This document shows positions 1 through 6,965 of a DNA stretch of 47,826 nt, piece after piece. The notes beneath the pieces are model-generated. The model worked only from the letters and a program-made list of their open reading frames with translations. It did not search any database and was not told where the DNA came from. Numbering within the stretch: position 1 is the first letter of the stretch; each line of letters begins with the position of its first letter. Position numbers and translations under genes: made by a program. Source of the DNA: Rhodospirillaceae bacterium UBA3470 (GTDB lineage Bacteria > Pseudomonadota > Alphaproteobacteria > Rhodospirillales > Casp-alpha2); contig DFRF01000095.1 of the NCBI GenBank assembly GCA_002378125.1, forward strand, positions 582 through 48,407. The letters run 5' to 3'.

Positions 1-65
1 CAGCCACTGGCAGTGATCGCCGCAACCGCCGCCGTTACCTGAAGAAATTGGCGTCTGTCAATCAT
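1..65 (-). CDS. soxB: SoxB thiosulfohydrolase, N-terminal fragment (runs off window)
   Basis: Only the first 21 codons are present; the gene continues beyond base 1. The start ATG lies at 65-63. The N-terminus has a twin-arginine export signal (RRQFLQ followed by an Ala-rich hydrophobic stretch), typical of SoxB, the dimanganese enzyme that hydrolyses sulfate from the SoxYZ-bound sulfur adduct in the periplasm. The assignment rests on this Tat signal and on position directly after soxXYZA; the catalytic domain is outside the window. An intrinsic terminator separates it from soxA, so soxB may be expressed at a lower level. Confidence 0.75.
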   Translation of the reverse strand, partial: MIDRRQFLQVTAAVAAITASG

Positions 66-76
66 CCCTAGTTTCC

Positions 77-106
77 AAAAAAAAGAGGATGCGGTCCCCC
101 GCATCC
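77..106 (-). terminator. Intrinsic terminator between soxA and soxB
   Basis: Read on the minus strand, a perfect 8-bp GC-rich stem (GGATGCGG / CCGCATCC, arms 99-106 and 87-94) with a 4-nt loop is followed by eight T residues (77-84). It lies after the soxA stop and 12 bp before the soxB ATG. It is a textbook Rho-independent terminator, probably reducing read-through from soxXYZA into soxB. Confidence 0.85.
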
Positions 107-139
107 CCCTTATTAAATTTTCAGGTTAACCCTCGTATC

Positions 140-949
140 CTAGTTACGGACCGCAGGAGTCTCGACCGGCAAGCCACGAGCACGCCAACCAGCGTAAAGT
201 TCCAGATTAACGTATTCATCGGATCCCGCCTTGAACGGGGTCGCACGAACCTGCTTGTTACAACCGCGGAATCGACGATGCAAAGAACCAACCTTTTGCC
301 ACTTTAGACGATAAGTCGGGAAACTATGAGATTGCCCCTGAGAAAGGCGATTTGCCCTTATCATATTTCCAGCATTGTCCTCATGGCAATTGCTGCAGGA
401 CATGTCCAATTGCCCACGACGCTCGTAATAAAACTTCTTACCTTTTTCGAAGAACGGAGCATATTCGCCATCAACCTTGACGCTCATGGGCATCCCACGG
501 GACTGATGACGGACATAAACAGTCATAGCCAACATCGGGTTAGATTCTAATTTCCAGGCTTCAGCTTGCATATTCTTTGTTCGACAAGCGTTGATCTGCT
601 GTTCAATATTTTTGAGCTTGCCTAATTTCTTATCAAATTTTGGGTACACCGTTGCAACACCCTTCATGGAAGATGCTGCATCACTGTGACAGGAAGCACA
701 GGCCTTGCCCGCCTTGCCATCAACTTTTTCCCAAATCTGGGCCGCTTCATCGACCAGCACCATAGCAGGGTTCTCGAAATCGTCATCCTGCATGGATCGG
801 GTCTCTATCTGCGCATAGGTATAACCACTGCGGCGGTCCTCAACCTGGTACTTACCCCAATTCTTTTCTTCGGCCATGGCGCTATCGAGCATCCAAGCGA
901 CACCCAATACTGTAACGCACGTCAGTTTTACGCACTTACCCAGCATCAT
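140..949 (-). CDS. soxA: SoxA, diheme c-type cytochrome subunit of SoxAX
   Basis: SoxA with SoxX couples thiosulfate oxidatively to the SoxY carrier cysteine in the periplasm. The 269-aa product has an N-terminal signal peptide ending near AMA (about residue 26) and two haem c sites: CASCH (C84, C87, H88) and CSNCH (C185, C188, H189). Near the C-terminus, FRGCNKQVRA holds C230, the conserved ligand/persulfide cysteine of the active-site haem. Both CxxCH motifs are intact, so this is a diheme form. The gene starts 7 bp after soxZ, with a GGAAGAG ribosome site before ATG-ATG. Confidence 0.95.
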   Translation of the reverse strand: MMLGKCVKLTCVTVLGVAWMLDSAMAEEKNWGKYQVEDRRSGYTYAQIETRSMQDDDFENPAMVLVDEAAQIWEKVDGKAGKACASCHSDAASSMKGVATVYPKFDKKLGKLKNIEQQINACRTKNMQAEAWKLESNPMLAMTVYVRHQSRGMPMSVKVDGEYAPFFEKGKKFYYERRGQLDMSCSNCHEDNAGNMIRANRLSQGQSHSFPTYRLKWQKVGSLHRRFRGCNKQVRATPFKAGSDEYVNLELYAGWRARGLPVETPAVRN

Positions 950-956
950 TCTCTTC

Positions 957-1289
957 CTACCCTGTAACCGTTAGTTTGGCAGATTTCTTGGCGACCTGCC
1001 CCTTGTCGTCGGTCCAGCTAAATTCCAGCATACCGCTTTCCTGAGCCTTCACGTAGAACGCCATATATGGATTGGCTGAAACCGCCGGATGCCAATCTGA
1101 CGCGAAAACTTGCTCACCATTATAAGTGCAGGTGAACTTGTTGATAATCATCCGCGATATTTTCTTGCCAGTCTTCTTGTCCTTGCGCTGACCAGTTTCC
1201 ATCTTGTGGGATGCCAGAGTTTTGATCTGGAAGACTTCCCCTTTCTTGACCTTCTTAGGGACCTTCACACGCGCTTTAAGTTTTGCCAT
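957..1289 (-). CDS. soxZ: SoxZ, sulfur-carrier complex subunit
   Basis: The 110-aa SoxZ forms the SoxYZ heterodimer that carries sulfur intermediates on the SoxY C-terminal arm. The Ig-like beta-sandwich pattern is visible: an N-terminal KARVKVPKKVKKGEVFQIKT strand, a central HKMETGQRKD segment, and ASDWHPAVSANPYMAFYVKA. It has no signal peptide, as is normal because SoxZ is exported piggyback with Tat-dependent SoxY. A strong GGAGGAG ribosome site precedes the ATG. It lies between soxY (22-bp gap) and soxA in the same operon. Confidence 0.95.
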   Translation of the reverse strand: MAKLKARVKVPKKVKKGEVFQIKTLASHKMETGQRKDKKTGKKISRMIINKFTCTYNGEQVFASDWHPAVSANPYMAFYVKAQESGMLEFSWTDDKGQVAKKSAKLTVTG

Positions 1290-1311
1290 TTTTCGCTATC
1301 TCCTCCTGGCC

Positions 1312-1791
1312 TCAGCCGCCGCAGCCGCCAATGGTGACTTTTACGGGTGACTTCGCCATATAGACGGACCCGTCGCTCATTTCCGCGACCGCCACGATGT
1401 TTTGGGATTTGGACAAACGCATGCGCGTATTCGCCTTGGCCCGGCCCGACGCCGACGTGAAATGGAACGAAGCCACGTCCGGGCGCGGATTTTTATCGGC
1501 AAACACATGTACCGACTTAACATAGTCATTGTCAGTCATCGGGCTATCGACTTCAAACCCCATGGGTACCGTGTTGCCGTTCTCCGCAATTTGCGGGAGC
1601 TCAAAGGTAATCTTGCCGTCCTTGGTGGGTTTATCGCCAATCAGTTTCTTGATCGCTGCGGCCACCATCTTCGCATCAGCCTGCGCAAGGCCCGGCAAAA
1701 GGCTAGTCGACACCAGCGCCAGAGCACCCGTGCCACCTAGTTTCAAAAGCTCGCGACGGCCAACAGAATGCATCTCGATTTTCTGAACCAT
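1312..1791 (-). CDS. soxY: SoxY, sulfur-carrying subunit with C-terminal GGCGG arm
   Basis: SoxY binds thiosulfate and sulfide as a cysteine adduct at its mobile C-terminus and presents it to SoxAX and SoxB. The product ends in GGCGG, with Cys157 as the carrier residue. The N-terminus holds a twin-arginine signal (GRRELLKLGG) followed by a hydrophobic stretch ending in AQA. I place the start at the ATG at 1791 because GAGGAGAGATTA sits directly upstream. The longer reading from 1815 would put that ribosome site inside the coding sequence. It is flanked by soxX (36-bp gap) and soxZ. Confidence 0.95.
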   Translation of the reverse strand: MVQKIEMHSVGRRELLKLGGTGALALVSTSLLPGLAQADAKMVAAAIKKLIGDKPTKDGKITFELPQIAENGNTVPMGFEVDSPMTDNDYVKSVHVFADKNPRPDVASFHFTSASGRAKANTRMRLSKSQNIVAVAEMSDGSVYMAKSPVKVTIGGCGG

Positions 1792-1827
1792 TAATCTCTC
1801 CTCACGTGAGCGCACTATTCGTCGCCC

Positions 1828-2295
1828 CTATTTTAGCGTCATTAGGTAAGCAACTATATCTTCGACGTCTTGCGCCGAAATAATTGTCTTGCCGTTGAAC
1901 TTTTTCAACACTCGATGGAAACCATCATTTCGGTAGAACGCAGGCATGATCGTCGCTTCATTTATTATCTTTGGGTTTACAATCCTAAGACGTAATTCCC
2001 CCTCTTCATAACGGCTTGCGACGCCGTTAAGATCAGGCCCAATTTTTCCATGGTAGGACTGCTCCGGAATGGGCATGACATGGCATGCAAGACAATTACC
2101 CTTCTTGCGATTGATCGCCAATTTTCGGCCGTTAACTGGATCGCCCTTCTTTCCGGTCAAGTTTTGAGGGATGCTGTTTTCATCCACAATCTTATACTTG
2201 ACGAGCTTCGGCGCACCAGACGCGTCGGCCTCGGTTCCGGCCCCCAACACGACGGCAATCGCCAATGCCGTTGCCACCATTACATTACCACTCAA
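1828..2295 (-). CDS. soxX: SoxX, monoheme c-type cytochrome subunit of SoxAX
   Basis: SoxX is the electron-accepting subunit of SoxAX. The 155-aa product has a short hydrophobic export segment (residues 5-20), one haem site CLACH (C68, C71, H72), and an MPAFYR motif whose Met117 is the probable axial ligand. The start appears to be TTG at 2295: GGAG lies 6 nt upstream, whereas the in-frame ATG at 2280 is 21 nt from it. It is the first gene of soxXYZA, preceded by an AT-rich 164-bp region with an inverted repeat that may be its operator. Confidence 0.93.
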   Translation of the reverse strand: MSGNVMVATALAIAVVLGAGTEADASGAPKLVKYKIVDENSIPQNLTGKKGDPVNGRKLAINRKKGNCLACHVMPIPEQSYHGKIGPDLNGVASRYEEGELRLRIVNPKIINEATIMPAFYRNDGFHRVLKKFNGKTIISAQDVEDIVAYLMTLK

Positions 2296-2410
2296 GATTG
2301 TCTCCTTCCTTGCATCCCTGCAAATTTTTTGATGCGACCTAGCGCTTCGAGCAGATCACGACATATTACTTAATTAAGACTGAAGCCTTTTTTATCCCTG
2401 TCATAAATTA

Positions 2411-2449
2411 TCATATTCAATAGTGATGAATTATCAATATTGAAAATGA
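2411..2449. promoter_or_regulatory. Imperfect 12-bp inverted repeat, candidate operator of soxX
   Basis: TCATATTCAATA (2411-2422) and TATTGAAAATGA (2438-2449) are inverted repeats with one mismatch, separated by 15 bp, in the AT-rich gap between lbpA and soxX. The left arm contains CATATTCAA, the motif also found before dsrE, soxW and soxT. ArsR-family regulators (SoxR, sHdrR) control such loci in other bacteria. That one binds here is inference. Confidence 0.5.
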
Positions 2450-2459
2450 TGGTAGTTGA

Positions 2460-2900
2460 TTAGTCGCAGCCCTCGAATCCTTCCGCCTCCATTTTGGCTT
2501 CATAGGGAGCCGCGACATCGGCGCCCGGGGTCAAATCGCCTTTCGCGCCATCCCAGTCATCCGGCCTGACGATGACGAACCAACCATCTCCGTATGGATC
2601 ATCGTTGACCGTGTCCGGCTTTGCGCTCAAATCTTCATTGACGGCGACAACCTCGCCGCCCGTCGCCAATTTGGCCGGCCCAACCCATTTCCCGGATTCC
2701 ACCGTCGCACATGACTTGCCAGGCTTTACGGTTCGACCAACCTTCTTGGGCGTAAATGCGACCAGTTGCCCGGCCATGGCAGCCGCAACGGCGGTCATGC
2801 CGATTTTCACCGTGCCGTTACCCTGATCCTGGTACCAGATATTATTCTCAACGTCGTACAATAAGTTGTCAGGTAGGTGGCATCCGCGTACATCAGGCAT
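2460..2900 (-). CDS. lbpA: LbpA, GcvH-like lipoate-binding protein of the sHdr pathway
   Basis: LbpA resembles the glycine-cleavage H protein, but in sHdr sulfur oxidisers it is the dedicated lipoylated partner of the Hdr-like complex and carries sulfur on its dihydrolipoyl arm. The 146-aa product has the biotinyl/lipoyl hairpin sequence CATVESGKWVGPAK, with Lys71 the predicted lipoylation site. The start at 2900 (MPDVRGC) is chosen because it overlaps the upstream stop by 8 bp and gives the usual length; a start at 2972 would lie inside the preceding gene. No P- or T-protein genes of glycine cleavage are nearby, which supports the sulfur role. Confidence 0.93.
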   Translation of the reverse strand: MPDVRGCHLPDNLLYDVENNIWYQDQGNGTVKIGMTAVAAAMAGQLVAFTPKKVGRTVKPGKSCATVESGKWVGPAKLATGGEVVAVNEDLSAKPDTVNDDPYGDGWFVIVRPDDWDGAKGDLTPGADVAAPYEAKMEAEGFEGCD

Positions 2901-3333
2901 GGTTGGGAACCTCCTCGGTTGGCTTTTCATTGTGCAGGGGACGCGACGAACAGCAGAATTCGCCCAGGGCATCCTCTTCCATTTTCCCTTGAACGAACAA
3001 GCAGAGATGGCGCGCCACCATGGCGGCCATTTTCAGGCGCTTCGGCATTTCCACATTTTCCGGCTCATCGTGAATTAGGTTTCGGTGATAGACTAGTTCA
3101 CGGCAGGTCTCCCGACAGGCGTTAAAGCTGGGGTCTCCCTTGGCGCCCTGACGTTGTAGTGCCAGGAGGCGAAAGCCTTCGCGTTCGTTCGCGGTTGGCG
3201 TCTCGTCGCGCGCTTCCACCCAATTCTCGAGGATACGTTCCCCCCAAGTCACTAACGCATCGGCCCCTCTCCGTGCATCCGAATCGCCCACGGCTGCAGC
3301 AATACCGGCGGTAATGGTCTCGAACGGCGTCAT
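2893..3333 (-). CDS. Unknown 146-aa Cys-containing protein between hdrB2 and lbpA
   Basis: I do not recognise a family. The product is soluble and mostly helical in appearance, without signal peptide or membrane segment. It has two Cys-bearing segments: FNACRETCRELVYHR (CxxxC) mid-protein and GEFCCSSRPLHNE near the C-terminus. It overlaps hdrB2 by an ATGA junction (3333-3330) and lbpA by 8 bp, so it is translationally coupled to both and very likely acts in the sHdr-LbpA step. The cysteines could bind a cluster or handle sulfur, but no recognised motif supports either. Confidence 0.8.
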   Translation of the reverse strand: MTPFETITAGIAAAVGDSDARRGADALVTWGERILENWVEARDETPTANEREGFRLLALQRQGAKGDPSFNACRETCRELVYHRNLIHDEPENVEMPKRLKMAAMVARHLCLFVQGKMEEDALGEFCCSSRPLHNEKPTEEVPNHA

Positions 3334-4268
3334 GCCAATCCCTTTTCCCGAAAGAAGTTGATGGAATCGGACACGTTCTCGTGAATGCCAACTGTCCGCG
3401 CATTCATGCCAAGCGCCAACCCAATCAACTGCGTGAAATAGACAATCTTAGCGTTGGTCTTCTTCCCGAGCTTAGTCTCGGCGCGAATTTGATGCATCTC
3501 CAGGCCGGAATGACAGGTCGGGCACTCAGTGGCAATGATGTCCGCGTCGCATTCGTCGGCCGCCTCCAGGAGATTAAGCACCAGCTTGGTCGATGTGTCT
3601 GAATCCGAGAGCGTATGCGCGCCGCCACAGCACGCGGTCTTTAGGGGATAGTCAACAATCTCCGCACCGGCGGCTTCCAGAAGATCATCCATAAAGTGCG
3701 GCTGCAATGTGGATTCTGACCCTGGCCCCTGATCCTTCTCTGGAAAGATATGACGCGGACGGGTGTACATGCAGCCATAATAGTTGGCTATCTTAAGGCC
3801 TTTCAGAGAATGCGTAATCCGTTCCTTCAGGCCTTCTTCGCCGATGGCGCGCTTCAACCAATCAAGGGCATGGATGGTTTCGACGCTGCCCGGCTTGTAA
3901 GTGGGATGTCCCGCCTTCTCCGACAGGCGTTCCGTGACGGCAACATTCTCCGGGTCGTTCGTCAGGTCATACTCGGCCTTTTTGAGATTATGGTAGCAGC
4001 CGTTGCACGGGGCCATAACCGTGTCGAAGCCCATGTCCTCGCTGGCGATCGACATAACTCGCGATGACAGATAGGTCTGCAGTTTCGGATCGATATTCTT
4101 AACCTCCATGGCGCCGCAGCAGTTCCAGTTTTCCACCTCGACCAAATCCAAACCCAGTTCTTTTCCCACGGCGCGGGTCGAGCGGTCGTAGGCATGCCCC
4201 GTGCCCTCAAGGGCGCACCCCGGATAGTAGGCTACGCGTTTCAGATCTTTTTGTTCACTCACACTCAA
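3330..4268 (-). CDS. hdrB2: sHdrB2, CCG-domain (HdrB-like) subunit
   Basis: This is an HdrB-like subunit of the sulfur-oxidising heterodisulfide-reductase-like complex. The 312-aa product has two complete CCG cysteine modules: C18, C50-C51, C88xxC91 and C166, C213-C214, C249xxC252. In HdrB these bind noncubane iron-sulfur clusters. The start is TTG at 4268 or GTG at 4262; AGGAG lies 4 nt before the first and 10 nt before the second, so the choice is open. It follows hdrC2 by 6 bp and overlaps the next gene by ATGA. Confidence 0.93.
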   Translation of the reverse strand: MSVSEQKDLKRVAYYPGCALEGTGHAYDRSTRAVGKELGLDLVEVENWNCCGAMEVKNIDPKLQTYLSSRVMSIASEDMGFDTVMAPCNGCYHNLKKAEYDLTNDPENVAVTERLSEKAGHPTYKPGSVETIHALDWLKRAIGEEGLKERITHSLKGLKIANYYGCMYTRPRHIFPEKDQGPGSESTLQPHFMDDLLEAAGAEIVDYPLKTACCGGAHTLSDSDTSTKLVLNLLEAADECDADIIATECPTCHSGLEMHQIRAETKLGKKTNAKIVYFTQLIGLALGMNARTVGIHENVSDSINFFREKGLA

Positions 4269-4274
4269 AACTCC

Positions 4275-5021
4275 TCAGTGGTCGCCAGCCGCATCTAATC
4301 CGAGCGCCTTCCGGTTCGCTGCGTCGCGCTCCAAGACATATTCCTCGATCGCCGCCTGCGCGCGCCCCCAGTCCCTCGTCCGCGGGCGGACAAAGTTCGC
4401 CAGCCCCATGGTCATTAGAAGCTTCACGGGCATATGACGGATCAATCGCTTAACTAGTTCAACCAGCCAGTCCTGAATAAGAGGCTGGCCCGTACGCTGA
4501 AAGAATCCGCGGATCACCCGGCCCTCTTCGATTTTACCAGTAGAAAAAACTTGGTCGGCGAATTCCTCGTCGAAATGCATGGAAGGCGACTTTGGCGTAT
4601 GCCCCTTCAATTCCAGCCAATGGGACAAGGCCTTCATGACCCCTTCCGGGTTAACGTCGCGGGGACACGAATAGGTGCATTTGTTGCACGATACGCATTG
4701 CCAGATGATATCTTTATCGCGCAGCAACTCGGACTCCATGCCCATGCGGACCAGATAGATCCAAAAGCGCGGGTTGAAGTCCGGATTTACCGCATTGACC
4801 GTGCAGGAGTTCGTGCACGATCCGCACTGCCAGCATCGGTTGATATACTCGCCGCCAGGAAGGGCCGCAACTTCGTCCTCTATATCTTCGTTGTAGTCGG
4901 TGACGACACGTGATTCGATAAAAGTACTCCAATGTCCCGAAACATCGATGCCATCAATCTCCAACTCTTCGTTGGTGATTATGTTCTCGGGCCGGATCAG
5001 ATTTTGTTCATGTATAGGCAT
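4275..5021 (-). CDS. hdrC2: sHdrC2, 2x[4Fe-4S] electron-transfer subunit
   Basis: This HdrC-like ferredoxin subunit passes electrons between sHdrA and sHdrB2. The 248-aa protein has two four-cysteine cluster sites: C63-C66-C69-C73 (CWQCGSCTNSC) and C109-C112-C115-C119 (CVSCNKCTYSCP). The C-terminal half, with hydrophobic and basic helices, is typical of HdrC-like proteins. It is preceded by the unknown 288-aa gene (11-bp gap) and followed by hdrB2, matching the sHdr C2-B2 order. Confidence 0.93.
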   Translation of the reverse strand: MPIHEQNLIRPENIITNEELEIDGIDVSGHWSTFIESRVVTDYNEDIEDEVAALPGGEYINRCWQCGSCTNSCTVNAVNPDFNPRFWIYLVRMGMESELLRDKDIIWQCVSCNKCTYSCPRDVNPEGVMKALSHWLELKGHTPKSPSMHFDEEFADQVFSTGKIEEGRVIRGFFQRTGQPLIQDWLVELVKRLIRHMPVKLLMTMGLANFVRPRTRDWGRAQAAIEEYVLERDAANRKALGLDAAGDH

Positions 5022-5032
5022 GGCATGACCGT

Positions 5033-5899
5033 TCAGTTCATCATCTCGGGGTCGCTGAGCTGGAATCGTTCACCATTGGCCAGCTTGACCCGCGTGCGAC
5101 CGGTATCGGGATCGACGCCGTCCAATCCCAACATGCGACGGGTGAATTCAAGTGGATCAATCTCGCTGGCGAAGTCCGTGCGCAGGAAACTACCACCCTG
5201 TTCGGAGATATAATCGGCATAGATCTGCGCAAGGAGCAAATCTACGTAGTACAAGACATCCCGGAACACGCCATTGGATGCCAGGAACTGGCTGAGTTCC
5301 TCGCGCAGCATCAGATGAGTTTCATAGGTATCGGCGATGTTCAAGGTGAGATGGTCGATGTCGTCCGCGTGCCAGATTTCGCGAATGACACCTGTATTGG
5401 CGGCCTGGTCCCAGACCCACCGGGTCATCAAGGGATATTGCTCCATGTCGCTGAAATGCAGGAACTCGGCCACCAGGTCCCGGACCCAACGATGGTCTCT
5501 GTCCTGAGGAAACCACTCACAGAACGCCGCAACGCGCATGTCCACGTCGCTTCCATCCAACTCTCCGCTCATCAACGCCACCAAACGCGCACGCAGAGCC
5601 TCAAAATCCTGAGATTCGATCCACACGCCGATCCGGCGGCGAGCCGGCGCAATGAACGCGCACAAACCAAGAAAAGTGTCTTTATCCAGGCTCTGTACAT
5701 TTTCTGCCTTCAGAACTTCCTGAAAGACCGAATGCTTGAACTTGATCGCCGTTACGAATGTCTCGATCCCACCCTGCTCATCACTGGCATTAAGGAGTTT
5801 TTCAAAGCTCGATGTGATCCTCGGCCCGCTCAACTCAAGAACGGGCCGAGACGGCACGGCGCCCGACCCATCTCCCGATGTGACGCGATCAATCAACAC
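5033..5899 (-). CDS. Hypothetical protein of the sHdr cluster (between hdrA and hdrC2)
   Basis: No family with a known function is recognised. sHdr operons characteristically carry a hypothetical gene exactly here, between hdrA and hdrC2, and this 288-aa product fits that slot. It is soluble, acidic and helix-rich, has only a few cysteines and no cluster motif. The start is GTG at 5899, one base after the hdrA stop; no usable in-frame ATG exists near the N-terminus. Its position suggests a structural or assembly role in the complex. Confidence 0.85.
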   Translation of the reverse strand: MLIDRVTSGDGSGAVPSRPVLELSGPRITSSFEKLLNASDEQGGIETFVTAIKFKHSVFQEVLKAENVQSLDKDTFLGLCAFIAPARRRIGVWIESQDFEALRARLVALMSGELDGSDVDMRVAAFCEWFPQDRDHRWVRDLVAEFLHFSDMEQYPLMTRWVWDQAANTGVIREIWHADDIDHLTLNIADTYETHLMLREELSQFLASNGVFRDVLYYVDLLLAQIYADYISEQGGSFLRTDFASEIDPLEFTRRMLGLDGVDPDTGRTRVKLANGERFQLSDPEMMN

Positions 5900-5900
5900 A

Positions 5901-6950
5901 TCACTCTGCAGCTACCGACAGGCCACCTGACACGGATAATGCAGCCAGCGCCGCACCCTGGGCCTGGGCGATGGAATCGTCGATGGTTTCGGGTCCGGTG
6001 GCCGCGCCAGCAACAAACACGCCCTCACGACTGGTCCGAGCGATGCCACCATAGGTATCTGCATGCTGGATGTGACCGTGTTTCTGCAACTGCACGCCGA
6101 AGGTGGACGCGATCATAATGTTATCGATATTGGGATCCATGCCGATGGCATGGACAACCATGTCGAAGGGGATGGTGATCGGTCGCTTCACCAACGTGTC
6201 TTCCCCCTTGACGATCAGACGGTCGCCGTTTGAAGTGACTTCGGCGATACGGGCCTTGATGTACTTGACCTTGAATTCTTCCTGAGACCGCCAGTAGTAG
6301 AGGTCCTCGTAAAGGCCGAAGGTCCGGATATCCATGTAGTAGATGTAGACGTGGCAATCCGGTATTTCCTCGCGGATTTCCATGGCGATGTTCGAGGATA
6401 CAGTGCAGCAGATCTTGGAGCACCACTCGCGACCGATCTGCCGGTCGCGGGAACCGACGCACAAGAGTATAGCCACCCGCTTTGGCTTGCGCCCGTCGGA
6501 CGGGCAGCGCACCCCCTGGCCGCTGGACATCATCTGCTCCACTTGGGTGGTGGTTACCACGTCCGGAAAAGTGCCAAAGCCCCATTCAGGCTTGTTGACG
6601 GAGTCGAAGTGTGTGAAGCCCGTGCACAGGATCGCGGCACTGGCGTCTACCGTGGTGTCGTCGCTGAGTTTTGCGATGAAATTTCCTGGCCCACCTTCGA
6701 AGTTGGTGACCGTCAGATTCGTACGAACATCCACCGTGTCACTACCCTCAACGCGCGAGACCATGCCGCCGATGGCGTCCTTGGCCCATTCGCCGGTTGG
6801 TACCAGCTTGGCGTAACCGGACAGGATCGGTGCGCCGCCTAGCTGTTGTTCCTTTTCCACCAAAATGGCCCGCTGGCCAGCGGCCGAAAGCGCCTGCGCC
6901 GCGGACAATCCTGCGGGCCCGCCGCCGACGATGAGAATGGGTTTGGTCAT
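5901..6950 (-). CDS. hdrA: sHdrA, FAD-binding central subunit
   Basis: sHdrA is the flavoprotein core of the Hdr-like sulfur-oxidising complex. The 349-aa protein begins with a Rossmann FAD site (ILIVGGGPAGLSAA, residues 6-17) and has a cysteine set C164, C177, C181-C182 (CVGSRD, then EWCSKICC) for an iron-sulfur cluster. A C-terminal GVFVAGAATGPETI segment closes the FAD site. It is much shorter than methanogen HdrA and lacks their extra ferredoxin domains, as expected for the bacterial sulfur-oxidation type. It is 15 bp after hdrB1. Confidence 0.94.
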   Translation of the reverse strand: MTKPILIVGGGPAGLSAAQALSAAGQRAILVEKEQQLGGAPILSGYAKLVPTGEWAKDAIGGMVSRVEGSDTVDVRTNLTVTNFEGGPGNFIAKLSDDTTVDASAAILCTGFTHFDSVNKPEWGFGTFPDVVTTTQVEQMMSSGQGVRCPSDGRKPKRVAILLCVGSRDRQIGREWCSKICCTVSSNIAMEIREEIPDCHVYIYYMDIRTFGLYEDLYYWRSQEEFKVKYIKARIAEVTSNGDRLIVKGEDTLVKRPITIPFDMVVHAIGMDPNIDNIMIASTFGVQLQKHGHIQHADTYGGIARTSREGVFVAGAATGPETIDDSIAQAQGAALAALSVSGGLSVAAE

Positions 6951-6965
6951 CGTTCGTCCTTTTCC

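Noticed and set aside
2460..2900. Glycine cleavage H protein
   Set aside because: It has the lipoyl-lysine motif of GcvH, but no gcvT or gcvP is nearby and it lies in the sHdr operon with lipS1/lipS2 and a lipoate ligase, so LbpA fits better.
5315..6118. Long plus-strand open frame (267 codons) opposite the 288-aa gene and hdrA
   Set aside because: It is antisense to well-supported sHdr genes, has no recognisable domain or ribosome site, and fits a shadow frame of GC-rich coding sequence.
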